A DNA stretch of 64,000 nucleotides from Neoechinorhynchus agilis. Its lineage: Eukaryota > Acanthocephala. Each line of letters begins with the position of its first letter. Positions within the stretch are counted from its first letter, which is position 1. The DNA lies in NCBI GenBank assembly GCA_051530055.1, contig CM121341.1, positions 11,470,001 to 11,534,000 on the forward strand, read 5' to 3'. Below are positions 33,795 through 47,175 of this stretch, one piece after another. The notes under the pieces were generated by a model. That model made no database searches. It was not told the origin of the DNA and saw only the letters and a list, made by a program, of their open reading frames with translations. The translations under genes and the position numbers were made by a program.

Positions 33795-36700
33795 TCAGTT
33801 GCATTGTTGATAAATGGAAGATTGAAGTATCGAATGGCGAGTTTGATCTCGGAATATTATTGCCAATTTCTTATAATTTTCTTGATTACAATTCTTTTTT
33901 TCATTTTGTTGTAACAATCGCTTCTTAGCAGCGTCAACGTAGGTTTGGCTTAGCATAGCACTCGATCTTTTCCTACTTCGTTTCATGGTTCTCCTGTTGG
34001 CCTTCTCGTTAACCAGCGCTTGTTTTATGAGTAGAAGCATTTCTTTGGTACTATTGGTAGCCAAAGACAAAGGAGATTCATTAAAACTGGTTAACAGATT
34101 GATTTTCGCTCCATATGAGACGAGCAACTTTGCAGCAGCGCAGTTATTGTTTCTGATAGCGAAGATCAATGGAGTTGCTCGGTCATTGTTTGTTGTGTTT
34201 ACTGAAGCTCCATGATTTACAAGTAAATCAATACACTCAAGACTGTCTACTTCGGCAGCCAAATGAAGTGCTGATGCACCTTCTAGATTATAGTTGTATC
34301 CACTGGTAACAATGTCCACTTTAGCTCCTAGTGCTATAAGACATTCCACAGCTGAAACGGAATCTCCAAGTACCGCTTGTTGAAGAGGAGTCCGGCCATA
34401 AGAATCGACTGCATTCAAGTTGGCAAATCCTTGAGAGAGTTCAACCATAATTCGTACGATTGCTGGAAAATCGGAACTTGCGGCAATGTGTAAAGGAGTT
34501 CTCTGAAGTTTATCTCGACATTTACATAAGGCTGGGTATTTAACAAGTAATAGTTGTGAACACTGGATGAGTTTTTGATGGGCTGCCAGATGAAGAGCGC
34601 TTTCTCCGTTACGTTCATTCACACAGGAAAGCATTTTGAACGCAAGGCGAGAATTCTTAGATCGTTCAGACATTTCGATTGTTTCGCTAAGTCTTGCTGC
34701 CTTATCCTGGTCTATTGAATGAGGACAATTAAGTATTGAGCATACAAGAGCACGTTCATTTTCTAGAAGTGAACGAGTTGCTTCGTAGTCGATATCTGCT
34801 TGTGTCCAAAGACGAAGAAGGCTTTCTTTGATTAAAGAAAACGTTTCTGTTATACTTTTCCTTGACCGTTTCGAGTCATCAGGATGATCAGAGTTTGTGT
34901 AAGCTCTGTAACCCGTTCGTTTTCTGTTTTCATCGCAACTATTGGAATAATCGAGTCCGCTTATTGCAAAAGAGCACTTTAAACTCTTTATGATAGCTTG
35001 AGTTCGAATAACTGCAATTAGAGAAATGAGCAGAATCCCACTCATAGCGCCAATACCGATTCCAATGAACATTCTATGAATCAAATGAGTTTTTGGCTGA
35101 CTTGATTGTGCTTCCGCTAAGAAAATCGATCGACCGCCTTGAACAAGGGCTCGAACGTCCGTTAATTGTAAACCTGTAGGAAGGTTTCTTATAGCACGTA
35201 TTCTATTGAGAGTATCTGTGATGGCACCATGCTCTGGAATTCGAAACAGAATTCGCACACAGTTATCATCTTCGTAAAGTTCCGAATCGCATTTTGTGAC
35301 ATTAATTTGCCCCAATTTACTTCCCTGGGGCTCAAATTTCTCTTCTAGAATCCACTTAAAAACATCCACAACACTGTCTCGTATATTATGATTCCTATGA
35401 TTGATCGATAGATTAAGTGAAATAATTGGATCAATTTCTTTTTCTAGAGATTCCCGCTTATATTCACAATGTTCTCCATAATACCCATCGGAGCAGTCAC
35501 ATTGTCCTTTAAGACTACATCTTCCACCGTTCAAACAAGGGCACCAATGCTCCTCACAATGTTGACCACGAAATTCAAACGGACATCGACAAGTGAATTC
35601 GTTACTGCCAAACGAAATGCAAGTTCCGTTATTGGCACATGGATAAATCGCACATGGATCGTTATTTTCACACAATTCTCCTTTATACCCAGGAAAGCAA
35701 ATACACTTAAAGCCCGTCAAAGTACTAATGCAATTTGCTCCATTTTTGCACTTTGACTTTCCAACTGAACAAAAATCAAATGGATCGTTACAAAGGTCTC
35801 CCTGATAACCTGGCGGGCATGTACATTTAATTTTTTCTGGGGATAATCGTGACATTTCCGATGAACATATGCCTCCATTCTTGCATTTGTATTCGTTTCC
35901 ATCACATGGATCAACTTGAATCTCGCACTTCTTTCCTGTGAATCCACTTGGACAACTACATTGAAACGATCTGGATTCATTCACGTACTCACATTTTCCG
36001 CCATTCTCACAATTCGAACACCCAGGAGCTCGAATCTGACAAAACGATCCTTCGAATCCATTGGGGCATTCACAGATTTCTTCATACGTAAATTCGTCAA
36101 ATCTACATTGCCCATCGTTTTTACAAGGATTGTCCGAGCAAGGACTTGTCCATTTTCTGCATTGTCTATCTTTTGTCCATCCTTTTTGACACTCACAGCG
36201 AAACGAACCAACGGTATTCACGCACATCCCGTTATTACTACATGGCTGACTCTCTTTACACTCGTCAACATCTTCACTGCAGTTTTGACCGGTCCAACCA
36301 ATCAAACATGAACACTTGTACTCGTTTGCCAACATCATGCAGATTCCATCGTTTTGGCAAGGATTTCCGAGGTAACAGTGGTCTATGTATTGGCACCGAT
36401 CACCATGACGTCCTAGTGGACAATCGCAAAAGATCTCTGTTTTGTTTTTCCGATATTGGCAGACCCCGCCGTTGCACACTTGCTCTGTACATTCCGCTGA
36501 AAATATATTTTCACAAAAATCTCCCTTGTAGCCTTAAAATTTCAATTCATGGAAAAAAAAGACAAATGGAAATTAAGCAAACCTGAAGGACAGAGACATT
36601 TAGCTTCGTATCCAGTTAATTCGGATCCGATCGGAATGCACCGACCTCCGTTAAGACAAACAGACAAATATGAATGATTTGTGGCGCATGGATTAATAAA

Positions 36701-36889
36701 TTGGCACCTTGATCCAATAAATCCTGATTTGCAAATACAAATTGTATCCAGACGTTTCAGTCGTGTATCGTATCTACAGTCACCATAATTTTCACAGTTA
36801 TTTACATTGCATTTGGTCCATTTTTTTCGTCTGTGAAATTGAAGCGAATCGAAAATAGAAATTAAAAGGAAAAATCCCAAAATGATCAT
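33795..36889 (-). CDS. notch: Notch-family receptor lacking LNR repeats
   Basis: Two exons (36583-36889 and 33795-36532) joined in phase 1 by a 50-bp GT-AG intron. A signal peptide (MIILGFFLLISIFDSLQF) is followed by 11 EGF repeats, the fifth with the calcium-binding DVDEC start. After the last EGF cysteine the chain passes directly into a NOD/NODP-like region (~35130-35440; IISLNLSIN ... GLQLTDVRALVQ) and a transmembrane helix (MFIGIGIGAMSGILLISLIAVI). No Lin12/Notch repeat and no furin-type RxRR site are present. The intracellular part has basic KRSRKS, then five or six ankyrin repeats (GESALHLAAHQ, RTPLHIAAS, GRTPLQQAV, GASALHLAA, ATPLIFAI) and a terminal basic NLS-like KRSRKRSS. No clear hydrophobic-W-x-P RAM motif or PEST tail. 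Notch receptors signal by ligand-triggered cleavage and nuclear entry of the ankyrin part. Confidence 0.92.
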
Positions 36890-38216
36890 CTAAAAATGTA
36901 GTAGAATTTTTCATTCTCTTCTGCGGAAATAAGAAATTTTTTACATATTCTCGTCATTGAAAAATATGCTAGAAAAATACATAGTTTTGGGAGGAGTTCT
37001 AGGCTAGTTTATAAGGCAAAGCACAATCTTACTTTCCGTGATGCTGATTGGTTCCATAAACAATTAAGATAATTTTACGATTTATTTTGTAACATAAGTA
37101 ATATTCAATATTTTGCATGCTACTTGTAATTTATGTGTTCGAAAATTAACATAGGTTACAGGCGCTATGTGTTTGCTTTTAACCTTCATGATAAAATTTT
37201 ATTGGGTTGAAATTATCGAACGCTAACTAATTTGAGATTATAAATTTTTAATTTAAAAATGGAGCTGCTTTTTTAATTAGATTAACTTATTTTCTGCAAA
37301 TATTTTTAAATTTAAAAAAAATTGAGTTTTTTCCAATTTGCAATAGCGACGCCCAAACACTAGTAAATAGTGAGCCGCAGTCAGTAATGATCGACAGGTA
37401 CTTAACAATTTCCTTACGTAATAAGCGTACAAATTAACCACTTAAGTTTTAGGCTGGTAAGTTGTGCTTAAGGATTTTTATTGTCTTGATATGTCAAGCT
37501 TTATTTCTCGCATAATTCGATGACCCTAAGTACAACAATCTCAGGTCGATTCCCACATAAAGGAAAAACACACGTTGCGTCATAAAAGAGGCATATTGAA
37601 CAAATGGAATTTTTTTGATATGGTACGAAATCAAGAAATTAAATTCATCAATGTTCCACATTTATATAAGACGTGTGCTTGCTAATAACAAAAATTGACA
37701 CTTTTCAGTTATAATTATCACAAAATTTCACGATTGTTCGAAGCGTGCAAATACTTTTCACACAAGCCAATAGATTTCTGTTTTTCTTGCAAGAACATTT
37801 CGGTGCACGTTATAGAAGTAACGCAATAGTGATGATGTCGTTTTAAAATTTAATGGAAAAATTAAAAGTATTTTAGGCGACAGCAATTTTATTAGCTATA
37901 AAAGTACACGCTTCGCACATTTTTAACCAATGGATTCCTTCATTTATTAATCAACATTCCAAGAAAATTCATTAATAAATTACGCACTTACAAGATAGGA
38001 AAGCAATGAACTTTTCGTTAAAATGCGTTGAATCCTCATTCGATCATTAAAGTAAAATTTTGTCTTGATTAGCATCCACCTGTATCAATTTAAATTCTTC
38101 CACTTTGATTAACGCTAACAGGTCTACTTTTTTTTAATATAAATTTTTTTATTTTATTTTAAACCTGTATAATTTTTGAAATTCAATCAATCTTAATTTC
38201 TCGACAATTAACACAC
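36890..38216. other. AT-rich intergenic, Notch upstream region
   Basis: About 1.3 kb upstream of the Notch start without any coding frame; presumed promoter. No repeat family recognised. Confidence 0.45.
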
Positions 38217-39890
38217 TCACCACCTCCCGCCGAATTCCAGCTTTTGTCCTTCCTCGACCGTCGCCATTACGCTGGCAGCATTGCCCCGTTGTACTGCTAG
38301 CGAGATATTTTGTCGAAGGAATACGCCTGCTCTTGAGTCTCCGGTTGCCTCTCTCAATTTCTTCGAGAGATCCTGGAGCAGAGAGAGTGCCGAGCTGCCG
38401 AGCGCTCCATACGTCTCTACCCCAAAGGGGACAAAATAGTGAGCCCTCGATAAGTGAAGATATTTCCGTATTTTCCTCCCTTCCGCTGCACTGGCGGCAC
38501 CACCGGCGATTTCGAGGGAGTGGGGGATGTTGCTGGCTGCGAGGGTATTCACACACGTGGCGTCCCAGAGAAGGCATTTGGCCTCCCGCCACGGGAAGAC
38601 CGAAATTCCATCGGGCCTACGGCCGTCTAGTCTAAAGAGGTGGGCGGGTTCCAGGATGTTGGGGAAGTTCGCCGTTCTCAACGCCCGAGAAATTACGCTA
38701 TCGATCTCAGAATCGCGTGAGAACCTTCCTCCTGACGTTCGGCAAACGAGACCGTATCGCCCGAAACCATCAACCAAAGACCCACATCGACAGCGATGGG
38801 GCGTGCATATCGGGAGACCAAGTCTTAAGGATACTGCGATCCTCGTTACCTCGTCAGTAAGAAGAGTTCCCACTGATGCCAGAGGAACAGCCTCCAACCA
38901 CGCCCCAGATTCTCGTGTTGAAACTGCCAACAGTCTAGCTCGGACGACCCCATCGCGAGAACCGGAAAGTAGAGAGCTGTGAGCTCTCGCGACAAGAGGT
39001 CCGTCCCAGATCGACTGTCTGAGGCCATTCACGGGAACATGGTTAGCGCCTGTCTGCTGGCACCATTCTTCAACCGCCACCACGAAATCCCGGTCAAGAC
39101 AGAACTTTTCCTTCAAAATGTTCTTCGAGACTGGTAGGCTCCCCTCAAGCAAGGTCTATTAGCGCCCGAATTCCCAATCCCCCAGACGACACAGGCAAAG
39201 AAGCTTGTCGCCACGCCTCATCTGAGAGCTGGACATTTAAAATACGCTCGAGGCATGCCCTCACCTTGCCGTCGAGCTTAGCCAATCCTTCCTTATGTTT
39301 GAAAAATGTTGCTGTGCGAACCTTGTACAATAATTTGGGGATGAAGAGCGCGTTCTTTATGAGAAACAAGGCTTCATGAGCCGAAAGAGCGCTAACCCTA
39401 TCGCACAGCAACGAAAGTTTCGGTATGATATGACCGATCTCATCTTCCACATTTGAATCGAAGACGCAACTGCCCAGGAGGCTGAGTGGCTCCCGAGTCA
39501 CGAGTTTCAGACCTGGAGCTACGGCCTCGAACCCAGCCATTAGTTCTTTGACTTTGGCGGCGTCTCCAATATTCAGTACAAAGAGCTCACATTTTCCAGC
39601 ATTAAGCTCAATGCCCATGCCCCCCGAACATCCCCGTCCGCAAGCTTCGAAGCGACACGCTCAGTCAGTGATCGTTTTGAAAAACGGCAGCGAAACTCTT
39701 CCTTCGTGCGTCCCTTACGAACCTCGCGGAGATTCCTTTCAAAATCGTTAAATATTTGTTCAAAGGAGGCTAACCTTTCCTTGATTGTTGATGTCAAAGA
39801 CACCCCAGAATCACCGCATGCCCGTTTAATGCGAGAAAATCTAGTTTCTTTGATCGCCATCCTAAATCCATAATCACAGTCTTTTTTCAA
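38217..39890 (-). mobile_element. LINE with internal RT deletion (subfamily B)
   Basis: Minus-strand pieces give the N-terminal RT flank (GRTKEEFRCRFSKRSLTERV, SKLADGDVRGA), then directly IELNAGKCELFVLNI and the thumb region (LSLLGSCVF, LPVSSGGLGIRALIDLA). The C-terminal region follows in a new frame: a zinc-finger-like CTPHRCRCGSL ... YGLVC, then RPDGISVFPWREAKCLLWDAT, and the terminal LSLAVQRGNAASVMATV block. The RPD...WD pattern resembles the restriction-like endonuclease of R2/CRE-type LINEs. By comparison with the copy at 55621-58460, the catalytic RT core between GDVRGA and IELNAGK is missing, so it cannot self-mobilise. It sits between Notch and the SLC12 gene. Confidence 0.88.
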
Positions 39891-40201
39891 TGCTACCTGT
39901 TTCTTTTGTTATGCTAATAATTTTAACATTGCTTGTAATTTCTAAGAATCTTAAGTCATTCTCAAGCTTTTAAGTCCGGTAAGTAAAACGAATTATTTGA
40001 TGTACCCATAATTTTATGTTGTCCGGGAAAAGTCGCCTAATCGGTATTGGACTACGAATGCACCATTAATACAGTCAACTCCTTTAAAATGATTCCGTAT
40101 CGTTACATAAATGGGCATTGTATACATTTTGATTGGTCTTATCCGCTAAAAAAATTATTTTTTGGCACATAAAGTATTTTAATTTATTTGTCTGTGTATA
40201 T
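39891..40201. other. Intergenic, SLC12 3' flank
   Basis: Short AT-rich interval between LINE and the SLC12 stop codon; nothing else seen. Confidence 0.4.
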
Positions 40202-43200
40202 CTAAGCATAATATGTTAAAACGTTCTCGTGGTTTCCTCTGAGCATCACCACTGGTGGAAGATCCTTACTGATAAAATCGAGTAATGCCAGGTACATTGC
40301 GACTGATTCGCCGTGTTGTTGTGGGACAGGAAGAGTTCTAAAGACAAGTGAAATGAAATTAAACGTACCGGATGAAAATGTCGATATGTGAGGTACCAAG
40401 GAATGTGGTTGGGTTTATTGCTTAGAAGTCTTGGTAAATGTTTATTTATTAAAGACGTTTTGCGACCCTCGTCGGGTTCATCATCAGTTTGTTAGTTAGT
40501 AAAAGACGCTAAGAAACTGGTGATGAACCCGACGAGGTTCGCAGAACGTCCTTAATCGAAATAGTCATTTGCCGGGTGAAGACTTCTAAACAATAATTCG
40601 TACCGGATGAACTTATTTTAAATGTGATCAAAGACGAAGGAAACATGTTAAAGCCGAAATTTGATTTATTGTTTGAGCGCATAAACTTAAAATGTAATCC
40701 AATCTACTGTCGAGATTAAAAATGATGTATCATATACAATGTTTAACAAAAAGTAAAGATTAAATTCGAAGCGTTTAGACAATATTTTATATAAATCAAC
40801 TTGATCCTTAATTTAAGTATGATATAAAAAATTCTGATTTCAAACGATGAATGCTCATTGATATTTTAGAGTTTATAAAAAAATAAATGGTTTACAGATA
40901 AATAGCTATAATAGACAGGGAAATATTTGTCGAGAATCGAATATATAAAATCGGACGAGTGTATTAATGCATCTGCTATACGCCAACGTGAGCTTCAAAA
41001 ATTAGCCAGGATTAAAATGTACATGCCGTTTAAGCTTTAGAAATTTTTCTAATGTTCCGATGAAAATGTTATATTGGAAATAACATGTTGAGAAATTTCA
41101 AATTAGTTTGTACGAAACTTTAAGATTTTTTATGATCAAGTGAATGTAAGATAATATCATAGGTACGCATTTAGAAAGGCAACGTTTTATAAATTGTCGA
41201 ATAAGTAAACTCTGTCTTAATTTCTTAATAATACAAGAAAGGATTTTTCCAAAGTGGATAACTTACATGAATATAATATGCGATTTAATTGAGTATTCGT
41301 TTAATAACTCCTTTAATCTCACACTACGTTGTTTCTACAATTTGACGGCACTTACAAAATTCCGATTTTTAAAGTTCACTCACCTTTAATTCGTAATCAT
41401 CAATATCTTGTTTGGATACACTAACACTTCTCCTATTGTCTTCTTCTTCTTTAATATCAGAAATAAATCTATCGAACTCAGTCATTCTAAGTAGGAGGCT
41501 AGCGTAACGCATTTGATCGAAATGGACACTCACGAATCCTGCGACGGATGAGCGAAGAAATTACTGACCACAAATATCTGGTCATAACGGATCCTAAATG
41601 AGTCCAACATATGTGCCATTCTAATGAAAATCAAAGAATGATGTCTTCAATATCAATAAGAGACATATGAACTTATCATGCTCCTCTGATGACTCTGCGG
41701 TCGATGGAATAAAAACACGAAGTTTACTTTTACGCCATCGTTTCCTTGTACTCAATAAATACGGTAATAGAAGGGTTAATCCTATGAGAAACGACGATGG
41801 TAAAATTAAAATAACCATATAAGAATCACCTCCATCTTCAAACAGCCACCAAACGTCAATATGCTTTTGTTCTGAGGTCTCAATAAGGTAAATCTTGCTT
41901 AAATCCGTTTTCGAAAAATCGTCTCTTCTGGTTTGATCAACTGACGGACCGTCCAATTTCTCAGTGCTTGTGTCATCAGCGATAACACTTGTGAAATCAT
42001 CCTCATCTTCTTCTTAAATCGTATTGGTAATATCAATACGTGAACACAAGCAAATTGTGATCAAAATGAGAATCGAATTTTTACACTCAGATCTTCGGTA
42101 TTAGTTTAAAAACCCAACTGAAGATGTCGTAAAGAAATAGTGATTGTTTCCAATCTTTAAACTATGTTTCCATGAAAACATGCCATTCTGAAAAAATCCT
42201 AATAGATTGTTAAACTGAACAGAATTCATCTACTTATTTATTTGTATTTCTAGAAATTAATCCAGAGTATTTTATAACCAAGTTTACCGTTATCTTTAAC
42301 TTCAGGCGGAAAAAAATCAGCTGGAGGTACTTGATCGGACCCTTTCGCCAATCGCGTTATGGCTAATCCCATAGACATGTCCAACGCATCGCTATGAAGG
42401 GGCTTTATACATGAAAAGACAAAGACAAAAACTTACTGAATAATATCGACATATTCTTTGATTTTTAAAGCATCGACGGATTTCCAGTCGTGTTTAAAGC
42501 CAAGCACTAGAATGTTTGGTCGCATTCCACCGAATCCGGAGCACTTTAAAATTTGAGAAGGTTGAAGTAGAATCACATGCAAGTGGAAAGAGTATACCTC
42601 CATTAGGGCACGAGCTCCTTTAAAGAGATTTTCTTCTAGAATCCAAGTATAAAATGAGTATATCTTGTGGTCTATTAGCCATTTCTGCAAAACGTTAGCG
42701 TCCGCCATGCACTCAAATACTTGTTTTCCTTTTGTTGGCTATAAGAAGGCAATTCAGTTCGTCTGTTGTCGAAGAAGTCAAAGACGAACGTTGACTATGT
42801 TTGCAACGATCGAAAGACTATGTTTTTTAGTGATTTCGTTGAACAATTGAACGAGATCAGATCTGACATTAGGAGGTCCAGATAGAATCAGACATTGAGG
42901 CCTGAAGGTCTTTGCGTGATAAGGAGTGTTACTGTAAGTTCTCAATAAATTTAATCCGACTTTGTATTTGTTGGCATCCGCTGAAGATCCCCAATCACGT
43001 GCTAAACTCAAGAAAATGAAGCACGTAGTTTTTTGAATATTTGAGCGAATCTGCTTTTTCGTAAGGACCAAAAATTTTGATTTATTTTTTTGACTTAGAA
43101 TTTAACTTCAATACTTGCTGTTACGAATTTAAAAATTTAGATAGCTCTAAACCCGTAAAAATAATAATACTTTATTCCAAATAAAAAATTATTTTACGTC

Positions 43201-46171
43201 TAATATAAGCACAATAAAAGTCGAATACAAAATTTTAAATTCACCGACACGGTCAAGTTATTCGATTTGAAGTAGACCAAACTTAGTGCTGATATGAAAA
43301 AACAAGGCAAATTAATTAATAAATGTTAAAATTCATGCTTCTCGGACTTACTTATTTTTCTGCTTTTGACGTAAAGAAGTAAAATCAATTCGACAGTGAT
43401 TGTGATCACAGCCGCACGAACATTAACGACGAACATTGCTAAAATGCAGATAATGGCAGTTGAGAGCGCCACGTAGTGATTGTAGTAACGGAATCGTGGT
43501 CTCCATCCTAAAACTCAGAACCCCGATGCTGAAATTAGAAAACTTTTTAAGACATACCAGCGGACTTTGAATAGCTTGCATAGAAACAAGCAAAATTAAT
43601 GAACGCATAACCAACCAGCGTGAAGTTTGTAACGAGATGGGCAACTGCGTCCAGTTTACCTGAACACGATCAAACATTGATTTTTTATGAATATCGATTT
43701 AAACTAACCGATCATTACGAGAGAAAGACTTAAAATAAAGTTTACGATATATAATCGCCGCGGGTCGTCATTCGCTTTGCTTCCATGTGCGAAAAATCGG
43801 AAAAAGTTGGGCAATATATCGTCACGGCAAACAGCCTAAAAACTTAAGATGTAATTGAAATTGGATGAAGCTGTTTCTTAAATAAAACTGCTAGTCAAAA
43901 TTATGTACTATTTCGTTGCTCAAATTTGCCATTGTGAAAATTTCTTAACGTGTGATTTGCTTAAATAAAGAATACGCTCATTTAGAAATATAAATTCCGG
44001 CCTTGGACACGTTTTCAAAGCTTATATTTTTAAATCTAAACAGATAACACGAGTTTCATCCTACATTTCATACTTATTTTTCACAACCGCTTTGACCATT
44101 TTATAAAACATACAATATGATCAAACTTTTCATAATAACTCTCAAACTTTTATATTCTAAGACGCTTAAGGCATTCTGAAAACGTTTTTCGTTCTATAAG
44201 AGCGAAAAATATTTTCGTACTATTTAAACAATAAAAAGCTGGGATAAAATCATTAAATTACGATGTCGATATGTAAGGCATCGGCGCATATGATTAGGGA
44301 TATTGTTTAAAACCGTTTCAAACCTCATTGGGTTCATGTTACGATTACGTCTATTCATATCTTACAAACTGATGATGAATCCGACAAGGTTTGAAACGTC
44401 TTTAATAACTAATCATTTATTGCGGTGAAGGCCTAAACAATAACCCTAACTAAATTCCGAATACAAAAAAAATGAAAAGACTAAAAATTGTCTGTCGAGT
44501 TAAAAATCTAATGCAATAAAGTAGATATTTACATCTCAACATTTTTAATCCTCTGTCCGCAAATGAATATTTTATAACTAGATACAAAACCTTTACGTAC
44601 CTGGAACACCTTTGGTCCAGAAACGAGGACAGCTGAAACTGAAGATAAAGTTGCGGCTAGTGCTCCACAATATGTCACAATTGGATTCCCAAAAACATAA
44701 TTCAGAGCGACTGTATCAACAACTAGCCCGCCGACCAGGTTGCCTTCATGGTAAATTTTTCGGACCATTGTACAGCAGCATAGAATTCCAATCAAGAGGT
44801 AAATAACGGTAGAAATAGAAGTTGCCAATAGTGTTCCTTTGGGTATAGCAACTTGAGGACGCTAATTAAACGAAAAGTTAGCAACTTTTTAATAACAGAC
44901 CTGATATACTTTCAGATTTCCCGATATGTTAACACCGGCCAGTATTCCGGACATTGCAGGAAAAAATACTCCGAACATTGAGAAGACTGTTTCGTTGCCA
45001 AAATCCGGAGATAAGTTATTTTTTAAGGTCGTAACTAAAATTGAAAGGGTTCAAAATATGGAGGCATGTAGGATGAAAACCATTTGGTCCAGTGTATCCT
45101 TTGTCCATTGCTTTACTATTCGGTGTCAAAAATAGAGAAATAATAAAGTTACAGAAGGAGGCAATCATTATTATTAGCATAATCAGCATCGCCTACAATG
45201 AGAAGTTTTTTAAGAAATAAAAAAGTTGTAAATTTTAACCATTGCTTCGTAATTTAATCCAATCATTATTATTGAGCCGAGGACTAAAATAACTAGAATT
45301 CCGATTATACGTGTTCCATTTTCGGTAACGAAGATTCCATTGTATCCGTTTGCCTATACAAAAACGAGAGTAGTAGAATTTTTAAAGCGAACGTACTGTC
45401 AGAATTGTCCGGATGACGATGCTGACCCCTATAACGATCATGGCAGATGCGACAAGATCGGTGAAGGCAATCGTGATGCCAATCGGGCCGCCGAATACTG
45501 GGCCAAGTGTTCTGGATAGAAGAAAATATGTTCCGCCTAAAATTATCAATTTCTTCCAAAAAAAATTCTCTCAGAATATACCACCTCCTTTGATTTTTCC
45601 ATTTGTAGCTACCGCCGCCAATGACATCGAAGTCAAAATGCTCAAAAGCCCAGAAACGACGATAATGAGACATCCTACATACAATCCTGCTGTTCCCATC
45701 AAAGTAGGAAGACGAATGTACATAATAGTACCAAAAAGAGCCAATAAACATCGAACCTATTTTTTCAGTAAAAAAACTACAAATTTACATAATCTAAGCA
45801 GGACAAACCATGACTCCTTTAACCCATCCCAGCTTGATTACATTTTTTAAATGCAAGTGATGGTCGTCCTTAGCAGTTTTCTCCTTATCAATATCTTCAC
45901 TACCAGTTATCGACTATATTATTCATGCTTAATTTTTTTATTAAATTGCTTGAGAACCTTAAGTCGGATTTGTTGAAGAGTAGGACGCTTCATTACGTTT
46001 CCAGTGATCGAGTCATGAGCCCGGTAAAAGTCGATATTGGGTAGCTGTTCTACATCGTAAAATGAATCCTTTTTATCTGATGAACAAATGAGTTGATCAT
46101 GTATATTTGACAATCTCACCTTCTTCGGGCGAATTCTCCTGAGTTATCTGCACAACTGTTAACTCATTCAT
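40202..46171 (-). CDS. SLC12A: SLC12 Na-dependent cation-chloride cotransporter
   Basis: Start ATG at 46171 ([16 protein letters not shown]); short introns keep phase across the joins I checked. Recognisable blocks in order: [28 protein letters not shown] (TM1, ~45720-45860); [10 protein letters not shown] and [21 protein letters not shown] (~45400-45600); [19 protein letters not shown] (~43400-43510); [17 protein letters not shown] (~42480-42550); [23 protein letters not shown] (~41760-41860); [15 protein letters not shown] (~41270-41340); and the terminus [20 protein letters not shown] before TAG at 40202-40204. This is the amino-acid-permease-fold transporter family moving Na/K/Cl at the plasma membrane. 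The GNHENVLT(Y/F)Y end and DVWWLFDDGG-type motif favour the NKCC/NCC branch over KCC. Two MITEs lie in introns or intronic regions. Some middle exons were not delimited individually. Confidence 0.92.
40418..40595. repeat. MITE family 1, complete foldback in SLC12 last intron
   Basis: Arms of ~80 bp: left TTGCTTAGAAGTCTTGGTAAAT ... GTCGGGTTCATCATCAGTTT; right is the inverse GGTGATGAACCCGACGAGG ... GGGTGAAGACTTCTAAACAA. Almost no loop, so a near-palindrome. Lies between the penultimate (~41270) and last (~40338) exons of the transporter. No coding capacity. Confidence 0.88.
44300..44453. repeat. MITE family 1, complete copy in SLC12 intron
   Basis: TATTGTTTAAAACCG, CAAACCTCATTGGGTTCAT on the left; CTGATGATGAATCCGACAAGG and GTGAAGGCCTAAACAATA on the right. 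More diverged than the 40418 copy. Confidence 0.8.
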
Positions 46172-47175
46172 TGTCGCGGGACTACGAAGGAGACTAAGAG
46201 CCACAGAGAAAGTATTCTCGAATATATTTTAACTTCTCATGTATATTTTTTTAGGTCTTTTTATGCGAAAAGATACGTGTATCCTTCTCTTAATGCGTAA
46301 AATAAAAGCTCTGTTTGAATGTGATCCCGTGAGTCACTTGACTTATGTAACTTATAAAGATTGACAGTGAGCTGTCACTGCTTGGTCTCTCATTTGATGA
46401 CTGGCGACATTTGGTTTTCAGCGATTTTTATCTTCGTTTAGAAACAACATTCATGTAAAGAGTAATATTCATTTCAAACTAGTGTTCATTTTTATTAGAA
46501 ATTAACATTGCAGCCAATCAGCACTCAGCATGTCGCATATTCGACATTAAGATTGCGTGGAAAATTATGATTGGCTACCTGTTGAAAATGAGACAGTCCT
46601 CTCAAATCACCATCGTTGTATTTCTTTTGTAAACGACGTCTTCTCTCAATGATTGGTTAAATGTGCTCACATAAAATCGTTCAAAATTCAGAAAGTTTAT
46701 TTCGAAAAATGCAAAATTTCAGCCATTTTCTATAATGTCATAAAACAAGAATTTACATAGATTCTGATTTTTTAAAAGTAGACCGTTATCTGTTACTATT
46801 GCTAATTTGTTCGGATCTTTAAATATAGTCAAAACAAAGAACGTGCGCTCTTTATTTGAAAGACGCACTTAGGAAATCGCAAATCAAATAGGAATTAAAC
46901 ACTTACTAAGCAATCACCCTTCCCAAGGCCAAGATGTTACGTTTAGTTTTAATCTGTGGTAGCAACTTTATCTATTCTTTAATTGAAGCTAGGTTCTTTA
47001 ACCAATCAATTAAACGGACAGAAGTTTTGCAATCAATGAAACATTTAATCGTTTGCGAAGTCAGCTATTTGATACGAATAAAAAAATTCAATCTCGGCGT
47101 TTTCAATTTTTCGGTGTTCATTTGTGGAAATGAAAGTTTTTGTATTATTTAAAGCATCTTTTTTTACGCCTTTAG
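46172..47175. other. Intergenic, SLC12 upstream
   Basis: Divergent promoter region between SLC12 (-) and the small ORF at 47176 (+). No coding frames with features. Confidence 0.45.

Noticed and set aside
38333-38982. Two plus-strand frames (100 and 151 codons)
   Set aside because: Antisense of the LINE ORF; no independent domain.
45413-45850. 145-codon plus-strand frame opposite SLC12 exons
   Set aside because: Exact antisense shadow of the transmembrane exons encoding [10 protein letters not shown] and MYIRLP; the minus strand has the family match.
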